Positions 52,992-63,616 of a DNA stretch of 64,000 bases are shown in pieces. Both the position numbers and the translations under genes were made by a program. The notes under the pieces were generated by a model that saw only the letters and a list, made by a program, of their open reading frames with translations, did not search any database and was not told the DNA's origin. Numbering within the stretch: position 1 is the stretch's first letter; every line of letters starts with the position of its first letter. This stretch comes from Aureimonas pseudogalii (GTDB lineage Bacteria; Pseudomonadota; Alphaproteobacteria; Rhizobiales; Rhizobiaceae), in contig NZ_JACIEK010000003.1 of assembly GCF_014196835.1 (NCBI RefSeq), positions 124,001 through 188,000 of the forward strand, read 5' to 3'.

Positions 52992-54227
52992 TCAACCGGC
53001 CCGGCGCGACGGGCTCTCGCCGGGAAACAGAAGCGTCTCGCTGACCCCCGCGAGACGCGCGGCGAAGGTTCGGATCGCATCGGAATCAACGTTCGCGAAG
53101 GCGATGCGCACGTGGTCCTCGCCGTCGGGACCGAAAAACGTGCCGGGCAGGGTGACGAGCCCGAGGCGCGTCGCCAGCGCCTCGCACACGGCCGCCGAGC
53201 CGCGGCCGCGGTAGGGATGGCGCAGATAGGCGAAATAGGCGCCGATCTGCTCGATCTCCCACTCCGGAACCGCGCTCATCGCCGTGCGGAACACATCGAC
53301 CCGCGCGAGGATCTCGGCGGCCTTTTCGCTGCGCCAGCCCGCGGTGCCCTCGATCATCGGCGCGATCGCCATCTGGCTCGGCCGGGGCGCGCAGATCTGT
53401 ATGCAGTCCACCACCTTCTCGATCTCCGGCATGAAGGTGGGGCCGGCGATGAGCGCGCCGAGCCGATGACCGGGAACGGCGTAGGCCTTGGAGAAGCTGT
53501 AGAGGCTGATCAGGTCGTCGCGCCAGGAGGGATCGGCGAAAAGCGCGTGCGGCGCGCTGTCAGGATCGGGTCGGAAATCGCGATAGGTCTCGTCGAGAAC
53601 GAGCACGATGCCGTGGCGGCGGCAGACGGCGTAGAGTTCCGCGATCCGCTCCGGCGTGTAGATCGCGCCGGTCGGGTTGTTCGGGGTCACCAGCACGAGT
53701 GCGCGCACGCGCTCGTCGATCGCCGCTTCGAGATCCGCCGCGGTGGGGACGAAGCCCGAGGCCGCGGAGGTGCGCAGTGGCCGCGGCTCGATGCCGAGCA
53801 TGTCCAGCGTCATCTGATGGTTGAAGTACCAAGGCGTCGGCAGGATCACGGCGTCGCCTTCGCCGGCCAGCGCGATCATCGCGGCGAAGAAGGCCTGATT
53901 GCAGCCGGCGGTAATGCCGACGTCGCGCGCCAGAATCGATGCGCCGTAGCGCTCCGACACGTGGTCGGCATAGGCCGAGCGCAGGGTCGGGTCGCCCATC
54001 ACCGGCCCGTATCGCGCGGCGGCAGGCTGCGCACCGACATGGAGGAACTCGCGCACGAGATCGTCTGGCGGCGCATAGCCGGGCACGGCCTGGCTGAGAT
54101 TGACGAGCGGGCCGGCGGCGCCTGCGTAGCGGCCGAGCCACTCGGCGGCCTGCGCCACGGGCGGCGCCGAGACGGCGGCGAGCCGGCGATTGGCGCGGGG
54201 GCGAGCGGGCACGGGAGACGAGGTCAC
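52992..54227 (-). CDS. Fold-type I PLP-dependent aminotransferase
   Basis: A 411-aa aminotransferase. Seen: NLSQAVPGYAPPDDLV, GITAGCNQAFFAAMIALAG, PTPWYFNHQMTLDMLG, VTPNNPTGAIYTPE (PLP Asn), VLDETYRDFRPD (Asp/Tyr) and the Schiff-base Lys in SLYSFSKAYAVPGHRLG. The start is set at a GTG at 54227, which has AAGGA at good spacing; the next upstream ATG (54266) would add 13 weak residues. Donor and acceptor are unknown. It is separate from the rha-type operon, whose last gene ends 142 bases upstream. Confidence 0.9.
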   Translation of the reverse strand: MTSSPVPARPRANRRLAAVSAPPVAQAAEWLGRYAGAAGPLVNLSQAVPGYAPPDDLVREFLHVGAQPAAARYGPVMGDPTLRSAYADHVSERYGASILARDVGITAGCNQAFFAAMIALAGEGDAVILPTPWYFNHQMTLDMLGIEPRPLRTSAASGFVPTAADLEAAIDERVRALVLVTPNNPTGAIYTPERIAELYAVCRRHGIVLVLDETYRDFRPDPDSAPHALFADPSWRDDLISLYSFSKAYAVPGHRLGALIAGPTFMPEIEKVVDCIQICAPRPSQMAIAPMIEGTAGWRSEKAAEILARVDVFRTAMSAVPEWEIEQIGAYFAYLRHPYRGRGSAAVCEALATRLGLVTLPGTFFGPDGEDHVRIAFANVDSDAIRTFAARLAGVSETLLFPGESPSRRAG

Positions 54228-54315
54228 GATGCCGGATCCTTCGGGTGATCTGCGGTGCGCCGACATGACAGGGAAGCGCCGGCGCGATCAAGAGCCGCAC
54301 CGGCGTCAGAATGCG

Positions 54316-54355
54316 ACGACGGGCGGCGCGGGTTGGATCCCGCACCGCCCGTCGT
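54316..54355 (-). terminator. Long GC-rich stem-loop at the end of the rha-type operon
   Basis: Seventeen-base arms with one mismatch (ACGACGGGCGG.GCGGG and its complement) and a six-base loop, beginning 13 bases past the binding-protein stop. There is no T-run on the minus strand, so it is either a factor-assisted terminator or a stabilising 3' hairpin. It is the strongest secondary structure seen in the window. Confidence 0.6.
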
Positions 54356-54368
54356 CATGTACCTTCGA

Positions 54369-55472
54369 TCAGAAGTCGAAGTCGTTGATGTCGGCCTTGG
54401 TGAAGACCTTCGGCGCGCCGAGCAGGATCTGGCTCTGGTTGACGATCTGCAGGTCGCCGAGGCGACCGGCCTTGAACGACGTGTCGCCGGGCTTCAACGT
54501 GCCGTCGGCGACGGCGCGCATGGCAAGGCCCGCGGCGTAGCCGAGATCCACCGTCGACCAGAGGATGGTCGTCTTGATGCAGTCGCCGTTGACGTAGGGC
54601 TTCATGGCGTTCGGCAGGGCAAGGCCGACCACGGCCACCTTGCCGCAGAGCTTGTTCTGCTGCACGGCCTCGGATGCGGCGGGCGTCGCCACCGAGGTCA
54701 TGCCGAGAATGCCCTTCAGATCGTCGCCATGCTTGTTGATGAGCGTCTGCGCTTGGTTGAAGGAAAGGATGTTGTCCTCCTGCGCTTCCACCGTCTCCAG
54801 GAACTTGATGCCGGGGTGGCACTTCTCGGCATAGGCGGCCATCTCGCTGATCCAGCGCGACTGGTTCGGCGTCGTGAAGGTGGAGGTCACGATGGCGAAG
54901 GAGCCGTCCGCGCCGATCTCCGAGGCGAGCTGGTCGATCATCGACTTGGCGACGCCGTTGGGCTCGGCCTGGTTGACGAACCACTGGCGCGCGTCGGCTT
55001 CGGCGTCCGCATCGTAGCCGACGACGTTGATGCCGGCCTCCAAGGCGCGCTTCAGCACCGGCGCGATGGCGACCGGATCGTTGGCAGCAAACAGGATGCC
55101 GTCGACGCCCGAGGTGATGTAGTTGTCGATAAAGGTGATCTGCTCGTCGATATTCGCCTTCGTCGGACCGTCGGTCGTGACGGTCATCGAGCCCGTCTCC
55201 TTCGCCGCTTCCTGGATGCCGGAGGCGGTGGAGTTGAAGTAGCCGACGCCGACCAGCTTCGGAATGTCGACCACCGTCAGCGGCTTGCCCTTGCGGTCGG
55301 GCGCGCCCGTCGGCATGCCGCCGTTGTACTCGCCGGGCGGCACGGGCGTGACGCTGGCGTCGCAGGCCAGCGGATTGGTGGGCAGGTCGTCGCCGCCGGT
55401 CCAGGCGCTCTGCGCCATGGCGGGTGCGGTCAGAAGGCTGGTGCCCAGAAGCAGGGCGAACAGGGTGCGCAT
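54369..55472 (-). CDS. Sugar ABC transporter substrate-binding protein (rhamnose/autoinducer-2 type)
   Basis: Periplasmic binding protein of 367 aa, of the RhaS/LsrB branch of pentose-type receptors. Signal peptide to about residue 21 (APAMAQ). Typical blocks: VGYFNSTASGIQEAAKETG, TDGPTKANIDEQITFIDNYI, DGILFAANDPVAIAPVLKRAL, VVGYDADAEADARQWFVNQ and TSVATPAASEAVQQ. An extra Pro-rich segment of about 40 residues after the signal (DLPTNPLACDASVTPVPPG) is unlike most RhaS proteins. It is the last gene of the transport operon and is followed by a large hairpin. Confidence 0.9.
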   Translation of the reverse strand: MRTLFALLLGTSLLTAPAMAQSAWTGGDDLPTNPLACDASVTPVPPGEYNGGMPTGAPDRKGKPLTVVDIPKLVGVGYFNSTASGIQEAAKETGSMTVTTDGPTKANIDEQITFIDNYITSGVDGILFAANDPVAIAPVLKRALEAGINVVGYDADAEADARQWFVNQAEPNGVAKSMIDQLASEIGADGSFAIVTSTFTTPNQSRWISEMAAYAEKCHPGIKFLETVEAQEDNILSFNQAQTLINKHGDDLKGILGMTSVATPAASEAVQQNKLCGKVAVVGLALPNAMKPYVNGDCIKTTILWSTVDLGYAAGLAMRAVADGTLKPGDTSFKAGRLGDLQIVNQSQILLGAPKVFTKADINDFDF

Positions 55473-55535
55473 GGATGTTCCTCCGTTGAGATGATGCGAA
55501 CCGGCGACGCCCCTCCCGGGCGCTCCGGTCTCTCC

Positions 55536-56480
55536 TCAGTCGTTCGAGTAGCGGCTGAGGAAATTCGAGATGAGCACCGCCACGATCAGCACGAAGCCGA
55601 TGATGACGATGGTGCCGTCGCCCTTGACGCCCGAAAGCGCGAGGCCGTTCTTCAGCACCTGCACGAGGCAGAGGCCGAGCAGCGTGCCGACGACCATGCC
55701 GCGCCCGCCGAAGATCGACGTGCCGCCGAGCACCACCGCCGTGATCACGTCGAGCTCGATGCCCGAGCCCATGTCCGAGCGCGTGGTGGAGACGCGGCTG
55801 ACGAAGACCACCGCTGCCAGCGCCGAGACGAAGCCGGACGCCGAGTAGATCAGCAGCTTGGTGCGCGTCACGTCGATGCCCGAGAAGGCGGCGCCGGCCT
55901 CGTTGCTGCCGATGGCGTAGGTGGCGCGTCCGAAGGCGGTGAAGCGCAGGATGAAGAACCCGACGAGCGCGACCACGGCGAGCAGCCAGAGCTGGGTGGG
56001 AATGCCGGCGAAGCTGCCCTGGCCGAGCGTGAAGAACCATTTCGGGTAGCCGCGGATCGACTGCGCCTGGCTGATGCCCTCCGCCAGGCCGCGATAGAGC
56101 GCCAGCGTCGCCAGCGTCGCGATGAGGGGGGGCACGCGGAAGCGCGTGATGATCAGCCCGTTGAGGAAGCCCGCGAGCGTGCCGACGACGACCGAGAGGC
56201 CCATCGCCACCGGCAGCGGCAGGTCGAGCGTCTTCCAGAAGACGCCGACGAGAATGGCGCAGAGGCCGAGGATCGAGCCGACCGAGAGGTCGATGCCGCC
56301 GGTGATGATGACGAAGGTCATCACGACCGCGATGAGCCCGACTTCGGTGAGGAGCCGTCCCTGGTTGAGCAGGTTGGCGGCGGTGAAGAAGCGCTCGTTC
56401 TCGCTGGCCAGCAGCGCCAGCGCGAGGGCCAGGATGAGGGCGAGAATGGCTTCGTGGCGAAGGAGCGTGCGAAGGGTCAT
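55536..56480 (-). CDS. Sugar ABC transporter permease (RhaQ-like, BPD_transp_2)
   Basis: A 314-aa inner-membrane permease with eight to ten helices. FVIITGGIDLSVGSILGLCAI and RVPPLIATLATLALYRGLAEG are the conserved family segments; AFGRATYAIGSNEAGAAFSGI is the cytoplasmic coupling loop, and VTAVVLGGTSIFGGRGMVVGTLLG is the late signature. It forms the heterodimeric channel with the other permease, 16 bases upstream, matching the two-permease design of rhizobial rhaPQ. Confidence 0.92.
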   Translation of the reverse strand: MTLRTLLRHEAILALILALALALLASENERFFTAANLLNQGRLLTEVGLIAVVMTFVIITGGIDLSVGSILGLCAILVGVFWKTLDLPLPVAMGLSVVVGTLAGFLNGLIITRFRVPPLIATLATLALYRGLAEGISQAQSIRGYPKWFFTLGQGSFAGIPTQLWLLAVVALVGFFILRFTAFGRATYAIGSNEAGAAFSGIDVTRTKLLIYSASGFVSALAAVVFVSRVSTTRSDMGSGIELDVITAVVLGGTSIFGGRGMVVGTLLGLCLVQVLKNGLALSGVKGDGTIVIIGFVLIVAVLISNFLSRYSND

Positions 56481-56496
56481 GGGGTCAGCTCCTCTC

Positions 56497-57450
56497 TCAG
56501 CCCGCTCGCCCGCGCCGCGCCATGTCGGCGAGAACGGTGACGAGGATGAGGATGCCCTGCACGGCGCGCAGCCAGTAGGCGGAGACGTTGAGGAAGATCA
56601 GCGAGGAGCCGATGGCAGCGAAGAGGATCGCGGCGAGCGTCGAGCCCGTCACCGTGCCGATGCCGCCGAGGATCGACACGCCGCCCACCACCGAGGCGGT
56701 GATGACGATGAGCTCGAGCCCGTTCGGCACCGTCGACTGGATGACCTGCAGCTGTGTCGCGAAGAGGATCGCCGCGATGCCGGCGATCAGCCCGTGGACC
56801 GCGAAAACCCTAACGATCGTCGCCTTGTAGGGAATGCCGGAGGCTTCCGCGGCCTCCGGGTTTCCGCCGACGGCGTAGATCGAACGGCCGAAGGCGGTGG
56901 AGCGCAGCAAAAAGGCGGCGAGGATGGTCAACCCGACCATGAACCAGACCGGCGAGGGCACGCCGAGCAGACGGAACTGGGCGAGCTGGAAGCCGGCGGG
57001 CAGGCCCGAGATCCAGGCGCCGCCGGTGAGCGTGATCAGCCCGCCGCGCAGGATCGAGAGCATCGCCAGCGTCGCGATGATGGAGGGCACCTTGAGATAG
57101 GCGATGAGCGCACCGAGGCCCGCATTGATCAGCCCGCCGATCAGCACCGGCCCGAGCCAAGCCAGCCAGATCGGATAGCCGTTGGTCACGAGAAGCCCAG
57201 AGATCGTCGCGAGAACGCCGATCAGCGCGCCGACGGACACGTCGATATGGCCGGAGATGATGACCATCGACATGCCGATGGCGGCCACCGCGATATAGGC
57301 GTTGCCGACGAAGATGGACGTCAGGTTGTTGGTGGAGACGAAGCGCGGGTTGATCCAGCCGACCACGGCGAACAGCGAGACGAGCGCCGCGAGCAGCAGG
57401 AGCTCCTGCCCCGAGGCCGAGAGGCGGCGCGAGAGCGTCGGGCCCTTCAT
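56497..57450 (-). CDS. Sugar ABC transporter permease (RhaP-like, BPD_transp_2)
   Basis: A 317-aa permease paralogous to the next gene. Key segments are VIISGHIDVSVGALIGVLATI, KVPSIIATLAMLSILRGGLI, AFGRSIYAVGGNPEAAEASGI (coupling loop) and VITASVVGGVSILGGIGTVTG. Its start overlaps the stop of the ATPase gene (ATGA), giving coupled synthesis of the transporter parts. Confidence 0.92.
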   Translation of the reverse strand: MKGPTLSRRLSASGQELLLLAALVSLFAVVGWINPRFVSTNNLTSIFVGNAYIAVAAIGMSMVIISGHIDVSVGALIGVLATISGLLVTNGYPIWLAWLGPVLIGGLINAGLGALIAYLKVPSIIATLAMLSILRGGLITLTGGAWISGLPAGFQLAQFRLLGVPSPVWFMVGLTILAAFLLRSTAFGRSIYAVGGNPEAAEASGIPYKATIVRVFAVHGLIAGIAAILFATQLQVIQSTVPNGLELIVITASVVGGVSILGGIGTVTGSTLAAILFAAIGSSLIFLNVSAYWLRAVQGILILVTVLADMARRGRAG

Positions 57451-58973
57451 GCCGCATGTCCCGTCATCATGGCGGTGCCGACGCGGTCGGGCGTCGCCTC
57501 GGCGCGCGGCAGGATGGCCGACATGCGGCCGCCGTTCATCACCAGCACCCGGTCGCTCATGCCGAGCACCTCGGGCAGTTCGCTGGAGATCATCACGATC
57601 GCGAGGCCCTCGCGCGCCAATTGGTTCATCAGCTTGTGGATTTCCGTCTTGGCGCCGACATCGACGCCGCGCGTCGGTTCGTCGAGAATGAGAATGCGCG
57701 GATCGGTGGCGATCCACTTGGCGATGACCACCTTCTGCTGGTTGCCGCCCGACAGCTGCGCGACGACCTGGCCGGGGCCCCGCGCGCGGATGGCGAAGCG
57801 CTGGATCGCATCGAGCGCCATCGCCCATTCGCGTTTGGTGTCCATCACGCCGCTCTTCACGAGGCGCGGCAGGATCGCCATCGAGACGTTCTCGCGGATC
57901 GACTGCGGACGAACCAGCCCATGCTGCGCGCGGTCTTCCGGCACGTAGGCGATGCGGTGAGCGATGGCCTCGCGCACGCTGCCCACCGTCACGAGCTGGC
58001 CGTCGATGCGGATCTCGCCGGAGGTGGCCGGCGTCACGCCGAAGATCGTCTGCGCGAGTTCCGTCCGGCCCGAGCCGACGAGGCCGGCGATGCCGAGAAT
58101 CTCGCCGGCGCGCACCGAGAACGAGACGCCTTCCACCTTTCCGGCATGCGAGAGGTTCTTGACCTCCAGCACGGTCTCGCCGAGCGCGATGTCCTCCTTC
58201 GGAAAGAGCTGGTCGATATCGCGGCCGACCATCATCGAGACGAGGGAGGCCTCGGTCACCTCGGCCGTCGGCCTTGTGTCGATCGTCTTGCCGTCGCGCA
58301 GCACCGTCACGCGGTCGGAGATCTCGAAGATCTCGTTCATGCGGTGGCTGACATAGACGATGCCGACGCCTGAAGCGCGCAGCGAGCGCACGACGTCGAG
58401 CAGGCGCTTTACGTCGGCTTCGGCGAGAGCGGCGGTGGGTTCGTCCATGATGAGGACGCGCGCGTCGCGCGACAGGGCGCGGGCGATCTCGACGCGCTGC
58501 CGGTTGGCGACCGACAGACGCCCCACCTGCTCGTCGACGTCGAGATCGGGGCAGTCGAGACGATCGAGAATGGCGCGGGCGCGGGTGCGCATGGCGCTCC
58601 AGTCGAGAAGGCCGCGCGACGTCTTCGGCTGGTGCCCGAGAAAGACGTTCTCGGCCACCGTCATCGCAGGAAACAGCAGAAGCTCCTGATGCACCACGGC
58701 GATGCCGGCGGCCTGCGCCTCGCGTGGGCCGACGAAGCGCGTGGTGCGCCCGTCGACCTCGACGGTGCCAGTATTGGCCTGGTGGGCGCCCGACATGATG
58801 CGGATCATGGTGGACTTGCCGGCGCCGTTCTCGCCCATCAGGGCATGAACCTCGCCGGCGCGCAGGTCGAAATCGACGCCGCGCAGCACCTTCACCGGGC
58901 CGAACGCCTTCTCGACGTTCCGCAGGGCGATGATCGGTTCTCCCGCCGTGTCCCGTGTCGTCTCAGCTGGCAC
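57447..58973 (-). CDS. Sugar ABC transporter ATP-binding protein with two ABC domains (RhaT/RbsA-like)
   Basis: A 508-aa tandem ATPase. First domain: Walker A MGENGAGKST, Q-loop VVHQELLLFPAMTVAEN, signature LSVANRQRVEIA and Walker B LIMDEPTAAL. Second domain: degenerate Walker A GLVGSGRTEL, the intervening VPEDRAQHGLV, signature LSGGNQQKVVIA and Walker B LILDEPTRG. This is the usual RbsA/MglA-type design, with one active and one regulatory site. The start is a GTG at 58973 that lies inside the end of the SDR gene (11-base overlap). Confidence 0.93.
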   Translation of the reverse strand: MPAETTRDTAGEPIIALRNVEKAFGPVKVLRGVDFDLRAGEVHALMGENGAGKSTMIRIMSGAHQANTGTVEVDGRTTRFVGPREAQAAGIAVVHQELLLFPAMTVAENVFLGHQPKTSRGLLDWSAMRTRARAILDRLDCPDLDVDEQVGRLSVANRQRVEIARALSRDARVLIMDEPTAALAEADVKRLLDVVRSLRASGVGIVYVSHRMNEIFEISDRVTVLRDGKTIDTRPTAEVTEASLVSMMVGRDIDQLFPKEDIALGETVLEVKNLSHAGKVEGVSFSVRAGEILGIAGLVGSGRTELAQTIFGVTPATSGEIRIDGQLVTVGSVREAIAHRIAYVPEDRAQHGLVRPQSIRENVSMAILPRLVKSGVMDTKREWAMALDAIQRFAIRARGPGQVVAQLSGGNQQKVVIAKWIATDPRILILDEPTRGVDVGAKTEIHKLMNQLAREGLAIVMISSELPEVLGMSDRVLVMNGGRMSAILPRAEATPDRVGTAMMTGHAA

Positions 58974-59688
58974 GGAAGCCTCCGTCGATCGGCATGGCGA
59001 TGCCGTGGACCATGGCCGCGGCGTCGGAGAGGAGGAACAGCACGACCTCGGCGACATCCGCCGTCTCGGCGAAGCGGCCGACCGGCGTTCGCGACATCAT
59101 CGGCCCTGCCTTGTCCGGCGCCTCCCAGGCGACGCGCGCGAGATCGGTGAGAGTGATGCCGGGATTGACCGAATTGACCCGGATGCCGTGCGGCCCGAGC
59201 TCGCGCGCCATGACCCGGCCGAGCGCGTCGAGCCCGGCCTTCGAGGCGCAATAGGCGGCATGGTCGCCGAAGCCGACGAAGGAGGAGATCGAGGAGACGT
59301 TGACGATCGCGCCCTTGCGGCCCCTGGCAATGAGATCGCGGGCGAAGACCTGCGAGACGATGGCGGCCGAGCGCACGTTCACGGCCTGCACGAGATCGAA
59401 GGACTCGTCCTTCATCTCGAGGAACGGCTCGAGAATGTTGATGCCCGCGCAGTTGACGAGAAGGTCGGCGGGCATCGCATCCTGCGCTGCCCGCCGGGTG
59501 GCCGCCGCATCGGAGAGATCGACGACGATGCTGCCGCTGCCGATCTCGGCTGCGAGACTGTCGAGATCGGCTTGCGAGCGCGACAGCGCCACGACATGCG
59601 CACCGCGTTGGGCGAGAAGCGTCGCCACCGTGCGGCCGATGCCCTTGCCGGCGCCCGTGACCAGCGCCGTCTTGCCTGTGAAGTCCAT
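58963..59688 (-). CDS. SDR family oxidoreductase (L-xylulose reductase-like)
   Basis: A 241-aa classical SDR. TGAGKGIGR is the cofactor loop, ALSRSQADL (with the NADP-type Ser-Arg), LVNCAGIN, Ser in VNVSSISSFVGFG, the YCASK catalytic Tyr/Lys, and NPGITLTDL. The short ATxLAxRGAHVVALSR start and overall length match L-xylulose reductase (DCXR) and related sugar-alcohol dehydrogenases. It lies between the zinc dehydrogenase and the ATPase in the operon and likely oxidises or reduces the transported polyol or sugar. Confidence 0.88.
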   Translation of the reverse strand: MDFTGKTALVTGAGKGIGRTVATLLAQRGAHVVALSRSQADLDSLAAEIGSGSIVVDLSDAAATRRAAQDAMPADLLVNCAGINILEPFLEMKDESFDLVQAVNVRSAAIVSQVFARDLIARGRKGAIVNVSSISSFVGFGDHAAYCASKAGLDALGRVMARELGPHGIRVNSVNPGITLTDLARVAWEAPDKAGPMMSRTPVGRFAETADVAEVVLFLLSDAAAMVHGIAMPIDGGFRAS

Positions 59689-59735
59689 GACGTGATGCCC
59701 CTCCCGCGGCCGTTCGTCGGTGTGGTCCGGCGGCG

Positions 59736-60821
<1,086 letters not shown>

Positions 60822-60866
60822 GGTGCGGGACCTCCCTGTCCCGGCATGCGTCATTTCGAGGCGAGG

Positions 60867-61865
60867 CTAGGCGTCGATGGCTCCGGCCGCGACGCCTTTC
60901 GCGGCCATCGTCCAAACTTTCTTGGCTGTCACGTCGGTGGCGCGTCGAATGCCCCGTGCCGTCTCGCGATAGGCCGAAGGGGTCTGTCCGCAGACGAGAG
61001 TGAACTGGCGGTTGAAGTTGGCGGTGTTGTTGTAGCCGGCATCGTAGCAGATCTCGGTGATCGTTCGATCGCCTTGTGCGAGCAGAGTGCAGGCGCGTTG
61101 CACGCGAAGCTGGTTGACGAAGAACGAGAAATTGTGCCCGGTCTGGCGTTTGAAGAAGCGCGAAAACGCCGTCGCCTCCATGTTGCAGACGGCGGCGACC
61201 TCGGGAAGCGCGAGGTCGTCGAGGTAGTGGGCGCCGATGAAGGCGATCGCACGGTCCAGACGCCGGGACGAGGGCGTGTGCAGACCAAGCGCCGGCGCGC
61301 AGTGCGAGAGCGTGCGTCGCTCGCTGCGGTCCGCCGCGAGATCCGCCATCATCTCGAGGAACAGGAGGAGGCGCCGCGCTCCGTGGGCCTCGCCGATCTC
61401 GCAAAGTTTCCTGCGTCCGGCCTCGGCCGTGCCTCCGGTGAACTCGACGCCGAACGCGGCTTCGGCGAGGAGCGTGCGGATCTCCGCGAACTCGGCGAAG
61501 CCGGAGCCGAGCGTCTCGGCAAAGCTGCTGGTGAACTGCACCAGCATGTCGCGGTCGCGCACGCGCACATCCGGCGCGATGGCGCTCACCCAGTTGTGCG
61601 GGAGGTTCGGGCCCGTCAGCACCAGGCAGCCCGGCTCGAACGGCCCGACGTGATCGCCGATCATCATCCGGCCGCCCGTCGATTGCACGAGATGCAGCTC
61701 GTATTCGGGGTGGCAGTGCCATTTGGCGAGGTGATGGGGATAGTCGTGGACGGCCCAGCGGAAGGACTCGCGCGGCCCGCAGATCACCACCTCCTGCGCG
61801 GGATCGCCGGACGTCGCGGCGCGCTCCGGCGATCGGCGCGGCGGGGGGGCGAGATTGACGATCAC
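60867..61865 (-). CDS. AraC family transcriptional regulator
   Basis: A 332-aa activator: N-terminal cupin (HHLAKWHCHPEYELHLVQSTG and VLTGPNLPHNW, sugar sensing) and C-terminal double helix-turn-helix (LPEVAAVCNMEATAFSRFFKRQTG and ITEICYDAGYNNTANFNRQFTLVCGQTPSAYR). The GTG start overlaps the kinase stop (GTGA at 61862-61865), placing the regulator inside the operon. With the DeoR-type gene at the operon head there are two regulators of different families for one sugar system. Confidence 0.92.
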   Translation of the reverse strand: MIVNLAPPPRRSPERAATSGDPAQEVVICGPRESFRWAVHDYPHHLAKWHCHPEYELHLVQSTGGRMMIGDHVGPFEPGCLVLTGPNLPHNWVSAIAPDVRVRDRDMLVQFTSSFAETLGSGFAEFAEIRTLLAEAAFGVEFTGGTAEAGRRKLCEIGEAHGARRLLLFLEMMADLAADRSERRTLSHCAPALGLHTPSSRRLDRAIAFIGAHYLDDLALPEVAAVCNMEATAFSRFFKRQTGHNFSFFVNQLRVQRACTLLAQGDRTITEICYDAGYNNTANFNRQFTLVCGQTPSAYRETARGIRRATDVTAKKVWTMAAKGVAAGAIDA

Positions 61866-63283
61866 GAGGCGACCTCGGCGACGGGCGCCGCGCCCTGCGC
61901 CGCCAACGCGCGCCAACGCCGGGCATAGGCCGCGAGGCCGTAGATCACGGGCGCTGCCGAGGCCGGGGCCATCGTCGAGCGGGAGAGGGGCGATGCGCCG
62001 GGCGGCCCGAGCGCAAGGAGCGCCGCGCCGGCGCTGGTGCCGGTGCCGCCGAGGGCCGGTGTCACCGGGCGCCCGGTGAGGATCGCGAGCGCCCGGCCGT
62101 AGAGCGCGTTGCGGGCGAACGGGCCTTCCACGATGGTCGGCCCGTCGGCCCCGACGAGGCCGAGCACGGTGTCGGTCATCAGCGCCGTGTAGAGGCTGGC
62201 GACGACTGTGCGCTCCGGCGCCGTCAGCGTTTCGGGCGCGACGGTCCAGCGGCCGGCGCCGGACGGGAAGGGGCCGCTGCCGGGCGCGAAGCTCGGCAGG
62301 GCCATCGCGCCGCTCTCGACCACGTGTGCGATGTCCGCCTCGCCCGGCGTCGCCGGAGCGCGGTCGGTCAAGAGATCGAACTCGCGACCGCCCATGAAGA
62401 GCCCGGAGGGGACGGGCCGGCCGAAGGCGTCGACATTGGCGAGCGTTCCCTGCGCCGCGTCGAGCCCGGCCGTGCGCCCGCCGATGGCGAAGGAGACGGC
62501 CCAGGTGCCGGTCGAGACGACGGTGAACGGCGCCGGCATCGCGAGGAGGTGCGGCAGCAGCGAAGCGTTGGAATCGTGGATGCCGCAGGAGACCGGGATG
62601 AGTCCGCGCGCGTCCAGCCCGGTCTCGCGCGCGACCGAATCCTTCAGCGACCCGAGCACGTCGAAGGCGGAGCGGCGCGGCGCGAACAGCGCCCGCCAAC
62701 CCTGCGCGTCCACCAGCATCGAGAAGTCGCCGCGCTCCGGCGCCCAGAGATCGGTGTGGCAGCCGAGCGAGGTCGGCTCGAAGGCGGCGACGCCCGTGAG
62801 CCGTCGCGCCCAGTACTGCGGATAGGTCATGATGTGGCGCACGCGGGCGAACTCGGCGGGAAAGCGCTCCTGCAGCCAGTAGATCTGGTTGCCGAGGTTG
62901 AGCCCGTTCGCCATGCGCGGCGACAGGGTTTCGGCGAAGGGCGGGCGCAAGCGCTCGTAAGCCTCGGTCTCCGGCCCCGAGAGATCGTGCTCGTAGTCGA
63001 GCATCGGCAGCGCCAGATCGTCGTCGCCGACGAGCGCGGCCGAGGCGCCGTGCGTCGTGATCGCGATCGCGTCGATCGGGTGGTCACGGCCGAGATCGCG
63101 CAGCGAGTCGCACACGAAGCGGAAGAGCCGGTCGGTATCGAAATGCGGGTAGGGGCCGTCGTTCGACACGTCGTTCGGCGTGGAGCGATGGGCGACGTCG
63201 CGCTGCCCGACCAAGTCGTGGATCGCGACCTTGGCGTTGGTCTTGCCGATGTCGACGACGGCGACGAGGCGCGGCATGCTCAT
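61862..63283 (-). CDS. FGGY-family carbohydrate kinase (rhamnulokinase/fuculokinase-like)
   Basis: A 473-aa sugar kinase of the ASKHA fold. Phosphate-1 loop VDIGKTNAKVAI at the start, ITTHGASAALVG, GNQIYWLQERFP, SCGIHDSNASLLPH (with the catalytic Asp), STGTWAVSF (phosphate-2) and the late VEGPFARNALYGRAL with GGTGTSAGAAL (adenosine). The pattern matches the branch of FGGY kinases found in rhizobial rha loci (RhaK). The preceding mutarotase supports a 6-deoxy or pentose substrate; the exact sugar is unproven. Confidence 0.88.
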   Translation of the reverse strand: MSMPRLVAVVDIGKTNAKVAIHDLVGQRDVAHRSTPNDVSNDGPYPHFDTDRLFRFVCDSLRDLGRDHPIDAIAITTHGASAALVGDDDLALPMLDYEHDLSGPETEAYERLRPPFAETLSPRMANGLNLGNQIYWLQERFPAEFARVRHIMTYPQYWARRLTGVAAFEPTSLGCHTDLWAPERGDFSMLVDAQGWRALFAPRRSAFDVLGSLKDSVARETGLDARGLIPVSCGIHDSNASLLPHLLAMPAPFTVVSTGTWAVSFAIGGRTAGLDAAQGTLANVDAFGRPVPSGLFMGGREFDLLTDRAPATPGEADIAHVVESGAMALPSFAPGSGPFPSGAGRWTVAPETLTAPERTVVASLYTALMTDTVLGLVGADGPTIVEGPFARNALYGRALAILTGRPVTPALGGTGTSAGAALLALGPPGASPLSRSTMAPASAAPVIYGLAAYARRWRALAAQGAAPVAEVAS

Positions 63284-63286
63284 CTC

Positions 63287-63616
63287 TCAAGCCAAGTGGA
63301 AAAGCGTCACGAGCGGCACGGCAACCGGCTCGTTGTCGGGGTGCACCTGCATGATGTCCGCCATGGCGGCCCACCAGCGCTGCATGGCAGGATGCTCGGG
63401 CAGGGCGGCCATGGCGTGGTCGCGCGGGCGCTTCAGGATGGCGAAGAGGTGGTTCGTCTCGGGGTCGAGATGGATCGAATAGTCGCGCACCCCGGCCTCG
63501 CGCAGCAGGGCGCCGAGCTCGGGCGGTAGCGCGTCGTGGCGGCGCCGGTATTCGTCGGCCTGGCCGGGATGCAGCACCATGCGGAAGGCGTAGGTTTCCA
63601 GCGTTTCGTCCGTCAT
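63287..63616 (-). CDS. L-rhamnose mutarotase family protein (RhaM/RhaU)
   Basis: A 109-aa protein of the RhaM family, which interconverts alpha and beta anomers of L-rhamnose and related sugars. Seen: [24 protein letters not shown] (active-site His), [21 protein letters not shown] (Tyr and second His) and [12 protein letters not shown] with paired Trp. All catalytic residues are kept. Start at 63616 overlaps the DeoR stop (ATGA), and the kinase starts three bases past its end. In Rhizobium leguminosarum the homologue RhaU lies beside rhaK in the rha locus. Confidence 0.93.
   Translation of the reverse strand: MTDETLETYAFRMVLHPGQADEYRRRHDALPPELGALLREAGVRDYSIHLDPETNHLFAILKRPRDHAMAALPEHPAMQRWWAAMADIMQVHPDNEPVAVPLVTLFHLA

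Noticed and set aside
54255-56540. A 761-codon plus-strand open frame over the ABC transporter genes
   Set aside because: Antisense to clear transporter genes with family motifs; composition is typical of a shadow frame.
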